A stretch of DNA of 9,762 nucleotides from Pseudomonadota bacterium. Lineage in GTDB: Bacteria; Pseudomonadota; Alphaproteobacteria; Rhodospirillales; Magnetospirillaceae. The position numbers and the translations under genes were made by a program. The DNA lies in contig JAFAAW010000117.1 in assembly GCA_023426365.1 (NCBI GenBank), forward strand, positions 1 to 9,762. The letters run 5' to 3'. Below the pieces are notes generated by a model. That model searched no databases and was not told where the DNA came from. It saw nothing but the letters and a program-made list of their open reading frames with translations. Positions 1 through 5,521 of the stretch are shown one piece after another. Position 1 is the first letter of the stretch. The number at the start of each line of letters is the position of its first letter.

Positions 1-960
1 GCCGGCTGGGGCGACGCCCGGCGCGGGCGTCTGGCCGGCGATGCCAGCTTCCGCCATTACGACCGCCTGGAGCGCGACGCGGGCGGCGCCACCGAACGCG
101 CCGTGCTGATGGACGCGCCCCCGCCCAAGGAGGACGTGCGTCCCTTCGTCCGCATCGCCCGGCACCTGGAGCGCTTGGGCTATTCCGCGCCGCGGCTGCT
201 GGCGGTGGACGAACGGAACGGCCTGCTGCTGCTGGAGGATTTGGGCGACGACACCTATACCCGCCTGCTGGCCCAGGGGCATGACGAGCACGCGCTTTAT
301 GCGCTGGCCACCGACCTGCTGGCCGACCTCAACAACCGGGCCGACGCCATTCCCGCCGGCGTGCCGGCCTATGACAACGACCGGCTGCTGACCGAGGCGC
401 TGCTGTTCACCGACTGGTATCTGGCCGCCCTGGGCCGCCAGCCCGACCCGGTGGCGCGGGCCGAGTTCCAGCGCCTGTGGCTGGACCTGTTCGCCGTCGC
501 CCGCGCCGTTCCCGACACCCTGGTGCTGCGCGACTTCCACGTGGACAACCTGATGCTGCTGGACCGTCCGGGCCTGGCCGCCTGCGGCCTGCTCGACTTC
601 CAGGACGCGGTGGCCGGCCCGCTGACCTACGACCTGATGAGCCTGCTGGAGGACGCCCGCCGCGACATCGACCCCGCCCTGATCGCAGCCATGAAGGACC
701 GCTATCTGGCGGCCCGGCCGGGGCTGGACCGCGCCGCCTTCGAGGCGTCCTGGGCGGTGCTGGCCGCCCAGCGCCACGCCAAGGTGATCGGCATCTTCAC
801 CCGCCTGTGCCGGCGCGACGGCAAGCCCCATTACCTGGCGCACATCCCGCGCGTCTGGCGCCTGCTGGAACAGGCTTGCGCCCACCCGGCGCTGGCCGGC
901 ATGCGCGCCTGGCTGGACACCCACATCCCCGCCTCCGAACGCAAGGTCCCCACGCCATGA
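1..960 (+). CDS. amgK: AmgK-type anomeric MurNAc/GlcNAc kinase (5' end outside window)
   Basis: This is an aminoglycoside-phosphotransferase-fold sugar kinase. AmgK phosphorylates recycled N-acetylmuramate (and GlcNAc) at the anomeric position to give the alpha-1-phosphate, in the cytosol. The frame is open from base 1 without a stop, and the conserved N-terminal nucleotide-binding loop GDASFRHYDRL is encoded at about 40-72. The ATG at 103 is therefore internal and the true start lies upstream of the window. Further motifs are LLLLEDLGDDTY, the catalytic-loop sequence LRDFHVDNLMLLD (about 526-564) and the metal-binding LLDFQDAVAGP (about 589-621). Visible length is 319 codons, close to a full-length family member of about 330-350. 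The stop overlaps the start of murU (ATGA), which fits translational coupling. The call rests on motif recognition plus the murU neighbour. A general phosphotransferase is the fallback name. Confidence 0.92.
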   Translation, partial: AGWGDARRGRLAGDASFRHYDRLERDAGGATERAVLMDAPPPKEDVRPFVRIARHLERLGYSAPRLLAVDERNGLLLLEDLGDDTYTRLLAQGHDEHALYALATDLLADLNNRADAIPAGVPAYDNDRLLTEALLFTDWYLAALGRQPDPVARAEFQRLWLDLFAVARAVPDTLVLRDFHVDNLMLLDRPGLAACGLLDFQDAVAGPLTYDLMSLLEDARRDIDPALIAAMKDRYLAARPGLDRAAFEASWAVLAAQRHAKVIGIFTRLCRRDGKPHYLAHIPRVWRLLEQACAHPALAGMRAWLDTHIPASERKVPTP

Positions 961-1667
961 GCACGCCCCGCCGCGCCATGGTCCTGGCCGCCGGCCTGGG
1001 CCTGCGCATGCGCCCCATCACCGAGCACACCCCCAAGCCGCTGGTGTCGGTGGCCGGCCGCACCATGCTGGACCGCGCGCTCGACCATCTGGCGGTGGCC
1101 GGGGTCAGCCATTTCGTGGTCAACACCCATTGGCTGGCCGACAAGGTGGCCGCCCATCTGTCGGGCCGGCCAGGCATCACCCTCTCGCACGAGGACGAGC
1201 TGCTGGAGACCGGCGGCGGCGTCGCCAGGGCGCTGCCCCATCTGGGCGACGAGCCGTTCTACGTGGTCAATTCGGACATCATCTGGACCGACGGCGCCAC
1301 CCCGGCCCTGCGGCGACTGGCCGAGGCGTGGGACGACAGCCGAATGGACGCGCTCCTGCTGCTGCAACGCACCGCCACCGCCATGGGCTATGAGGGGGCG
1401 GGCGACTTTTTCCTGGACGCCAAGGGCGTCCCAAGCCGCCGCCGCGACCGCGAGGTGGCGCCGCTGCTGTTCTCGGGCGTGCAGATCCTGTCGCCCCGGC
1501 TGTTCCGCGACGCGCCGGCGGGCCGGTTCTCGCTGAACGTGCTGTACGACCGCGCGCTGGAGGACGGACGGCTGTTCGCCATCGTCCATGACGGCCGCTG
1601 GTACCACGTCGGCACCCCCGACGCCCTGCCCCAGGTGGAAGCGGCGCTGGAGGCCGACGCGGGGTAG
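957..1667 (+). CDS. murU: N-acetylmuramate alpha-1-phosphate uridylyltransferase MurU
   Basis: This is a nucleotidyltransferase of the GlmU/RmlA type, 236 residues, the usual size for MurU. It converts MurNAc-alpha-1-phosphate and UTP to UDP-MurNAc, rejoining peptidoglycan precursor synthesis without passing through the fosfomycin-sensitive MurA step (known for the family). The signature MVLAAGLGLRMRP followed by TPKPL (residues 8-29) forms the nucleotide-binding loop. HEDELLETGGG and the metal-binding region VVNSDIIW (about 103-110) follow, and the C-terminal WYHVGTPDAL is typical. I chose the ATG at 957 because it overlaps the amgK stop and places the signature at the correct distance from the N-terminus. 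The frame stays open further upstream, but only as a shadow of amgK. An IS relic begins immediately after the TAG stop. Protein length is normal, so the insertion did not visibly truncate it. Confidence 0.93.
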   Translation: MSTPRRAMVLAAGLGLRMRPITEHTPKPLVSVAGRTMLDRALDHLAVAGVSHFVVNTHWLADKVAAHLSGRPGITLSHEDELLETGGGVARALPHLGDEPFYVVNSDIIWTDGATPALRRLAEAWDDSRMDALLLLQRTATAMGYEGAGDFFLDAKGVPSRRRDREVAPLLFSGVQILSPRLFRDAPAGRFSLNVLYDRALEDGRLFAIVHDGRWYHVGTPDALPQVEAALEADAG

Positions 1668-1668
1668 C

Positions 1669-1681
1669 CCGGGGGACTCAT
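1669..1681. repeat. Left terminal inverted repeat of the IS relic
   Basis: CCGGG-GGACTCAT reads inward from the murU side. The last 8 bases match exactly the reverse complement of 2061-2068. The outer CCGGG is also shared, but it sits 4 bases closer here than at the other end. It starts two bases after the murU stop codon. Confidence 0.65.
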
Positions 1682-1694
1682 TCAGAGCCGGGCG

Positions 1695-2064
1695 ATGGCG
1701 CAGGTGCTGATCGTGCCGTCGGCGGTGGAGCCATATAGCTGCACTGCAGGCGGAGAAGGGGGGAACCGGCGCAGGCGACTGGCCGCTCGCGTGGCGGCTG
1801 CCCCACGAAAGTCCACGCCCCGACCGATGCGTTTGCCGCGCCATCGCCTTCCTGCCGACGGGCGGGCAAGTTGCCGATTGTACTGCCGCAGACACCGTGC
1901 TCGACGGCTTGCCCAAGACCGGCATCCTGCATGGCGACACGGGCTGCGACAGCAATGCCATCGCGCGCAGGTTCTGCCGTCTCAAGGATTTTCGACGGAT
2001 GGCAGCCCTATATGACCGCCACGCCACCAACGTCATGGCGGCGATTGTCGGCTACGGCTTATGA
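1695..2064 (+). pseudogene. IS5-family transposase remnant
   Basis: Three transposase pieces run in order but in different frames. The first, from 1695, reads VLIVPSAVEPYSC, corresponding to the family's IDS-T-V region; the catalytic Asp is replaced (IVPS). The second, about 1751-1834, reads TGRSRGGCPTKVHAPTDAFA, the very typical GRSRGG-TKIHA block. The third, about 1835-2064, reads RAIAFLPTGGQVADC, then LHGDTGCDSNAI with the second Asp, then CRLKDFRRMAALYDRHATN, and ends GYGL-stop. At least two frameshifts separate these blocks, and the sequence before the first block is missing. Between SNAI and RFCRLKDF the family normally has about 30-40 residues carrying the region before the catalytic Glu. 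Here they are gone, and the Glu of the usual AIER motif reads Ala (AIAR). The gene is inactive. Confidence 0.82.
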
Positions 2065-2077
2065 GTCCAGATCCCGG
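2061..2077. repeat. Right terminal inverted repeat of the IS relic
   Basis: ATGAGTCC-AGAT-CCCGG begins inside the last codons of the relic transposase (TGA stop at 2062-2064), as is common where IS5-type transposase genes run into the right end. Its reverse complement matches the left end at 1669-1681, apart from the 4-base AGAT. Confidence 0.65.
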
Positions 2078-2117
2078 CGGGCGGTCAAACTGCCGGCGGC
2101 ACGCGCCTGTGGCGGGG

Positions 2118-2354
2118 TTATTCGTCGGACGCGCCGGAGCTGATGGGCACGAAGCATTCGGGGTCGAACAGCATGGAAACCGCCACCGTCATGGCGCGGG
2201 CGCCCTGGCGCTCGACCATGCGGACATGGCGCGGAATATCGGGATAATCGAACACCCGCTCGACCACCCACTCGCCGCCATAGGTGCCGGCCTTGCGGAA
2301 GACGTCGCCAGGAGTGACGTCGCTGCCGCGGGAGCGGCGGCCGAACAGGCTCAT
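2118..2354 (-). CDS. Conserved-looking hypothetical protein, 78 residues
   Basis: I do not recognise a named family. The product is 78 residues, with no membrane segment and no signal peptide. It has a basic N-terminus (MSLFGRRSRG), then TPGDVFRKAG, a W-V-V-E-R-V strand-like segment, and FDPECFVP near the C-terminus. The alternation of short hydrophobic strands and Gly/Pro turns suggests a small beta-rich domain (inference). The ATG at 2352-2354 is preceded by AAAAGG about 10 bases upstream, a reasonable ribosome-binding site. Codon use is GC-rich in the third position, unlike the AT-rich DNA just upstream, which supports real coding. It lies 74 bases downstream of dinB on the same strand, but the AT-rich gap with a possible promoter suggests it can be transcribed separately. 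Confidence 0.7.
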   Translation of the reverse strand: MSLFGRRSRGSDVTPGDVFRKAGTYGGEWVVERVFDYPDIPRHVRMVERQGARAMTVAVSMLFDPECFVPISSGASDE

Positions 2355-2391
2355 GATATGTGACCTTTTGTTATCAATTCATTCAATCTTG

Positions 2392-2421
2392 TTCATAACC
2401 TGCGTGCGTAAGTGTTGTCGA
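2392..2421 (-). promoter_or_regulatory. Possible sigma70-type promoter for the 78-residue protein
   Basis: On the minus strand, TCGACA (2416-2421) and TATGAA (2392-2397) are 18 bases apart. They sit in the distinctly AT-rich gap between dinB and the hypothetical gene and leave a short leader before the ATG at 2354. The match to consensus is only moderate. Confidence 0.3.
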
Positions 2422-2428
2422 GATAACT

Positions 2429-3589
2429 TCACCCGCCGAACAGGTCGGGCGGATCGGCTTGCCACGCTGCGCACAGGTCGGAGACGCCGATGCCGATCAG
2501 GCGGAAGGCGCGGCCATCGGCCTCGCGCTCCAGCATGGCCCCCGCCACCCGCAACAGCACGTCCGCCCGGCGGGTGGGCGCCGGCAGCCGGTGATTGCGG
2601 CTCAGCACCTTGAAATCGGCGGTCTTCAGCTTCAGCACCACCGTGCGCCCGGCCAGGTCGGCGCGTTCGAGCCGCCCCGCCACCTTGTCGGCCAGGGGCG
2701 CCAGCGCGGCCATCAGCCGGGCCGGCTCGCGGATATCGCGGGCGAAGGTGGTTTCGTTGGACACACTCTTGGCCGGGCGGTCGGGGGTGATGCGGCGGCC
2801 GTCCTCGCCGCGCGACATCAGATAGAGCGCCCGGCCGAACTTTCCGAAGCGCGCGACCAGTTCCGCCTCGGCCATCTGCTGCAATTGGCCGATGGTGGTG
2901 ATGCCGCCCTCTTCCAGCCGGCGGGCGGTGGCGGCGCCGACGCCGAACAGCGCCCCCACCGGCATGGGCGCCAGCAAGGTGCGCGCCTCGGCCCGGCCGA
3001 TGACGGAAAAGCCGCGCGGCTTGTCGCGATCGCTGGCCATCTTGGCCAGGAACTTGTTGTAGGACAGCCCCACGGACACGGTGATGCCCACGCGTCGTTC
3101 GATGGCGCGCTGCAGGCGGGCCAGGATGACCGCCGGCGGCCGGTCCACCAGCCGCGCCTCGGCCGACAGGTCAAGATAGGCCTCATCCAGCGACAGCGGC
3201 TCGACCAGCGGCGTCGCCATGGCGAACAATTCGCGGATGGACTGGGAGACCCGGCGGTACTTGGCCATGTCGGGCGGGATGACCACCGCCTGCGGGCACA
3301 GTTCGAGCGCCTTGAACATAGGCATGGCCGAGCGCGGCCCGAACCGGCGCGCCACATAGCACGCCGTGGTCACCACCCCGCGCCCGCCGGGATGGCCGAC
3401 GATCACCGGCCGGTCGGCCAGTTCCGGATTGTCGCGCTTCTCCACCGAGGCATAGAAGGCGTCGCAGTCGATATGGGCGATGGAAAGGTCGAACAGCTCG
3501 CCATGTTCGACCACCCGCGCCGAACCGCAGCGCGGGCAGTCGGGTCCCGACCGGAAGGGAATGCAGCAGTCTCGACACAGGGCGGCCAT
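2429..3589 (-). CDS. dinB: DNA polymerase IV (Y-family translesion polymerase) with N-terminal Cys4 motif
   Basis: DinB is an error-prone Y-family polymerase that copies past damaged bases. The 386-residue product shows the catalytic HIDCDAFYASVEK (Asp41; Tyr46 at the steric-gate position by alignment with E. coli DinB), PLSLDEAYLD (Asp135/Glu136, metal-binding), VGLSYNKFLAKMASD (about 173-187), helix-hairpin-helix-like GVGAATARRLEEGGI, and a little-finger region toward the C-terminus. The tail QADPPDLFGG (Gln377 to Phe384) resembles a sliding-clamp-binding peptide ending in LF. It carries about 35 residues before the polymerase core, with C5xxC8 and C18xxC21, a probable zinc ribbon; similar extensions occur in alphaproteobacterial DinB proteins. 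The ATG at 3589 is the first in frame. No strong Shine-Dalgarno is seen, and a GC-rich palindrome lies just upstream. It follows the 68-residue gene by 46 bases, so co-transcription is likely. Confidence 0.95.
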   Translation of the reverse strand: MAALCRDCCIPFRSGPDCPRCGSARVVEHGELFDLSIAHIDCDAFYASVEKRDNPELADRPVIVGHPGGRGVVTTACYVARRFGPRSAMPMFKALELCPQAVVIPPDMAKYRRVSQSIRELFAMATPLVEPLSLDEAYLDLSAEARLVDRPPAVILARLQRAIERRVGITVSVGLSYNKFLAKMASDRDKPRGFSVIGRAEARTLLAPMPVGALFGVGAATARRLEEGGITTIGQLQQMAEAELVARFGKFGRALYLMSRGEDGRRITPDRPAKSVSNETTFARDIREPARLMAALAPLADKVAGRLERADLAGRTVVLKLKTADFKVLSRNHRLPAPTRRADVLLRVAGAMLEREADGRAFRLIGIGVSDLCAAWQADPPDLFGG

Positions 3590-3605
3590 GGCGCCGCCAT
3601 TGTAG

Positions 3606-3623
3606 CCCCCGCCGCGGCGGGGG
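3606..3623. repeat. Perfect 18-bp GC palindrome upstream of dinB
   Basis: CCCCCGCC-GC-GGCGGGGG is self-complementary. It lies in the 46-base gap between the 68-residue gene and dinB, 17 bases upstream of the dinB ATG. In the minus-strand transcript it could form a very stable short hairpin. There is no T-run after it, so it is not a standard intrinsic terminator. It could attenuate dinB relative to the upstream gene, or be a by-product of high GC. Confidence 0.45.
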
Positions 3624-3635
3624 CGAAACGCAAGA

Positions 3636-3842
3636 TCAGCGGCGCGGCGCGGCGGCGCGCAGCTCGGCCTCCAGATCGGCGATGCGCTTGGCCAGAGACG
3701 TCTTCACCGCCTCGGCCACCCACGGCTTGAGCTGCGCCTGCTGCTCCTTGAGCTGGACCAGCAGCCGCTTCTTCTCATCGGCCGACCGCTTGATCGGCAT
3801 GCGGTCGGAATGCTGGCCGTCATGGGTGCGAAAGCCGCTCAT
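3636..3842 (-). CDS. Small coiled-coil protein, 68 residues
   Basis: I do not recognise a named family. The product is 68 residues and highly charged, with a long uninterrupted helix prediction by eye: KRLLVQLKEQQAQL, a Pro-Trp break, then AKRIADLEAEL with leucine-type heptad spacing, suggesting a dimeric coiled coil. It has no signal peptide, membrane segment or cysteine. The start is the ATG at 3840-3842, because AGGGAGG stands 5 bases upstream, the best ribosome-binding site in the window. The frame stays open back to 4085, but that extension runs antisense through the tRNA gene and is not credible. It lies 46 bases upstream of dinB on the same strand with no clear terminator, so the two are probably co-transcribed. 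Confidence 0.7.
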   Translation of the reverse strand: MSGFRTHDGQHSDRMPIKRSADEKKRLLVQLKEQQAQLKPWVAEAVKTSLAKRIADLEAELRAAAPRR

Positions 3843-3847
3843 GGTGT

Positions 3848-3854
3848 CCTCCCT
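3848..3854 (-). promoter_or_regulatory. Strong Shine-Dalgarno of the 68-residue gene
   Basis: AGGGAGG on the minus strand sits 5 bases before the ATG at 3842. It fixes the start of the small gene and argues against any longer reading. Confidence 0.75.
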
Positions 3855-3880
3855 GACAAAAGCGGGGTTGATAGGGGCGC

Positions 3881-3895
3881 GGACCATGACCGAAC
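3881..3895 (-). promoter_or_regulatory. Near-match alphaproteobacterial LexA (SOS) box
   Basis: On the minus strand the sequence GTTC-GGTCATG-GTCC fits the alphaproteobacterial LexA direct repeat GTTC-N7-GTTC with one mismatch in the second half. It lies 38 bases upstream of the start of the 68-residue gene that leads into dinB, a sensible operator position. A one-mismatch match is not rare by chance, so confidence is low. Confidence 0.35.
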
Positions 3896-3948
3896 CCGCC
3901 CCGGGAGGCAAGCGACAAAATGGCGACGCCCGCACCCCGTCGCGGGAT

Positions 3949-3977
3949 TTGTAGACGGCGCCCAGCGGTGCTATAAC
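3949..3977 (+). promoter_or_regulatory. Promoter of tRNA-Arg
   Basis: TTGTAG (3949-3954) and TATAAC (3972-3977) are separated by exactly 17 bases, a good sigma70-type arrangement. The expected start of transcription is about 25 bases before the mature tRNA 5' end, and the stretch between is a C-rich leader without genes. Confidence 0.6.
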
Positions 3978-4007
3978 CCCCTCTCTCCCTGCCCCGACGG
4001 CACCCGC

Positions 4008-4084
<77 letters not shown>

Positions 4085-4092
4085 TTTCTTTT
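4085..4092 (+). terminator. T-rich end after tRNA-Arg
   Basis: TTTCTTTT follows the CCA end directly, after the GC-rich acceptor stem, and could stop tRNA transcription. It overlaps the stop codon of the convergent hydrolase gene (4091-4093). It is short, so the call is tentative. Confidence 0.3.
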
Positions 4093-5476
4093 ACCGGGCA
4101 AGAATCCAGGCACCGATTATCGTCATGGCGGTCGGCGAGAACGTTTCCTCGATCTTGCCGTACTCGCGCGGGTCGCCGGTCGGGCTGGTTTGGAACAGGT
4201 GATTGAGGCCGGGCAATTCGGCGACGGTCACGTCGCGGTTGGCCTGGGTGGCCATGCGGATGGCGGGCAGGTTGAGGCCGGAGACGACCTGCACATCCTT
4301 GTCACCGTTGAGGGCCAGCACGGGCATGCGCAGTTTCGCCAAGGCGGGTGCGGGATCATAGGCGACGAACGCGGCATACCAGGGGGTGGTGACCTGCGCG
4401 GTCTGCGCCGCCACCGCCGATGCGGGAACGCCGGATTGGATCAGAAGCTGGCGGACCGCCGCCTGGGCCGCCGCCGGCGTCCTGGCTTCGATGACGGCCT
4501 GGTCAACCGCGCGCCCGAGCTTTTGGCTCTCCGAGACGAACTCGGCGGACAGCCCCATGGCGCGGGCGGTCGCCTCCCGCTGGGCGGACATCAGGGCCGC
4601 ACCTGGCACGCCCGGTCCGGCCAGCATGACAAGGAAGGCGAGCGCGGGGTCCTTCTCGGCCACGATGGTGCCGATCAACGCACCTTCGCTGTGCCCGATC
4701 AGTCCGACACGGCCTGCATCGACCCCGGGCTGCCCGCGCAGCCAGGCCAGGGCCGCCCGGGCGTCGTCGGCGAAGTCCCAACTGGTGGCGGTGGCGAAGT
4801 TGCCCGTGGACCTGCCGCCAAGGCTGGCCGTCCCGCGATCATCGTAACGCAGCACGGCGATTCCCCGGCGCGTCAGATAATCGGCCAGGACCAGGAAGGG
4901 CTTGTGGCCAAGTAGTTCCTGGTCACGGTTTTGCGGCCCCGAGCCGCTGACCAGCACCACGGCGGGAAACGGTCCCGCCCCTGGCGGCCGCGTGAACGTC
5001 CCGGCCAGCCGCACGCCGGGAACGCTGTCAAAGGCGACCTCGACCGCCGCATAGGGAAAGGGCGGCTTCGGCTCCTGCGGTCGGGACACGGGGGCGAGCT
5101 TGCCGACCGACAGCACCAAGGGCAACGGCTGGCCGCCTTGGGTCCAGGTCCCCAGCCACGCACCGCGCGCCGGATCCCACAGCCCCTCGTAGCGCCCGCC
5201 CACCGCGGGGACGGAGAATGACAGCCTGCCGTCCCGCGCGCCGACCGCGCTCAGGTCGAGGGGCTTCGGGCTTTGGTCCGGGCTGACCATCGTTCCCGTC
5301 AGCGTCCCGTCCGCCCCTTGTGTCAGGCTGAGGCCCAGCCGCAGATCGGTCGCACCGACCGAGAGGGTGCCGTGAAAATCGCCCGATATCTGCTGAGCGG
5401 CGGCCGGGCCGGCCACCAGTGGCACCACCCCGCCCATGATCGCGCCCGCGCAGGCGATCCATCGCGCCATCTTCAT
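4091..5476 (-). CDS. Exported alpha/beta-hydrolase (serine hydrolase), 461 residues
   Basis: The N-terminus has a Lys/Arg start, a hydrophobic stretch and VAGPAAAQQ, a likely signal peptide cut after about Ala27, so the enzyme should act in the periplasm or be secreted. Residues about 30-125 form a separate beta-rich domain of repeated SGDFHGTL/GTLTGTM-type strands, common ahead of such hydrolases. The alpha/beta-hydrolase domain follows from about 145: VVLVSGSGPQNRDQ (oxyanion region), RYDDRG, nucleophile elbow GHSEG with Ser263, acid Asp394 in NGDKDVQV, and His426 in GLNHLF. The triad is complete. Substrate is unknown; peptide, ester or acyl hydrolysis are all possible. GGAGG stands 9 bases before the chosen ATG; a second in-frame ATG two codons later is equally usable. 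It starts 45 bases after the permease stop on the same strand without a terminator, suggesting an operon. Confidence 0.9.
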   Translation of the reverse strand: MKMARWIACAGAIMGGVVPLVAGPAAAQQISGDFHGTLSVGATDLRLGLSLTQGADGTLTGTMVSPDQSPKPLDLSAVGARDGRLSFSVPAVGGRYEGLWDPARGAWLGTWTQGGQPLPLVLSVGKLAPVSRPQEPKPPFPYAAVEVAFDSVPGVRLAGTFTRPPGAGPFPAVVLVSGSGPQNRDQELLGHKPFLVLADYLTRRGIAVLRYDDRGTASLGGRSTGNFATATSWDFADDARAALAWLRGQPGVDAGRVGLIGHSEGALIGTIVAEKDPALAFLVMLAGPGVPGAALMSAQREATARAMGLSAEFVSESQKLGRAVDQAVIEARTPAAAQAAVRQLLIQSGVPASAVAAQTAQVTTPWYAAFVAYDPAPALAKLRMPVLALNGDKDVQVVSGLNLPAIRMATQANRDVTVAELPGLNHLFQTSPTGDPREYGKIEETFSPTAMTIIGAWILAR

Positions 5477-5521
5477 CGCATATCGCCTCCACTGCCGAGC
5501 CAGGAGACCGCCGCGCGCCCC

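Larger units (their letters stand above)
1669..2077. mobile_element. Decayed, internally deleted IS5-family insertion sequence
   Basis: This stretch directly follows the murU stop. It is bounded by inverted repeats: GGACTCAT at 1674-1681 and ATGAGTCC at 2061-2068, with CCGGG further out on each side (offset by a 4-base indel). Between them lie recognisable pieces of an IS5-type DDE transposase in three different forward frames. At roughly 410 bp it is much shorter than a complete IS5-family element, and most of the transposase N-terminal region is absent. No intact target-site duplication is obvious. The element cannot encode a working transposase. Assignment to IS5 comes from protein motifs read by eye; I cannot name the specific element. 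Confidence 0.8.

Noticed and set aside
477..956. N-terminal extension of MurU inside amgK
   Set aside because: The frame is open only because of GC-rich shadowing. The Pro/Arg/Gly-rich extension has no domain, and the ATG at 957 fits the family.
831..2036. Long minus-strand open frame, 401 codons
   Set aside because: It lies antisense to amgK/murU and runs into the IS relic. Its composition is rich in Arg, Gln, His and Gly without motifs, as expected from a reverse frame of GC-rich genes.
2459..3730. Long plus-strand open frame, 423 codons, opposite dinB
   Set aside because: DinB on the other strand has full catalytic motifs. This frame has only low-complexity Gly/His/Arg/Gln sequence.
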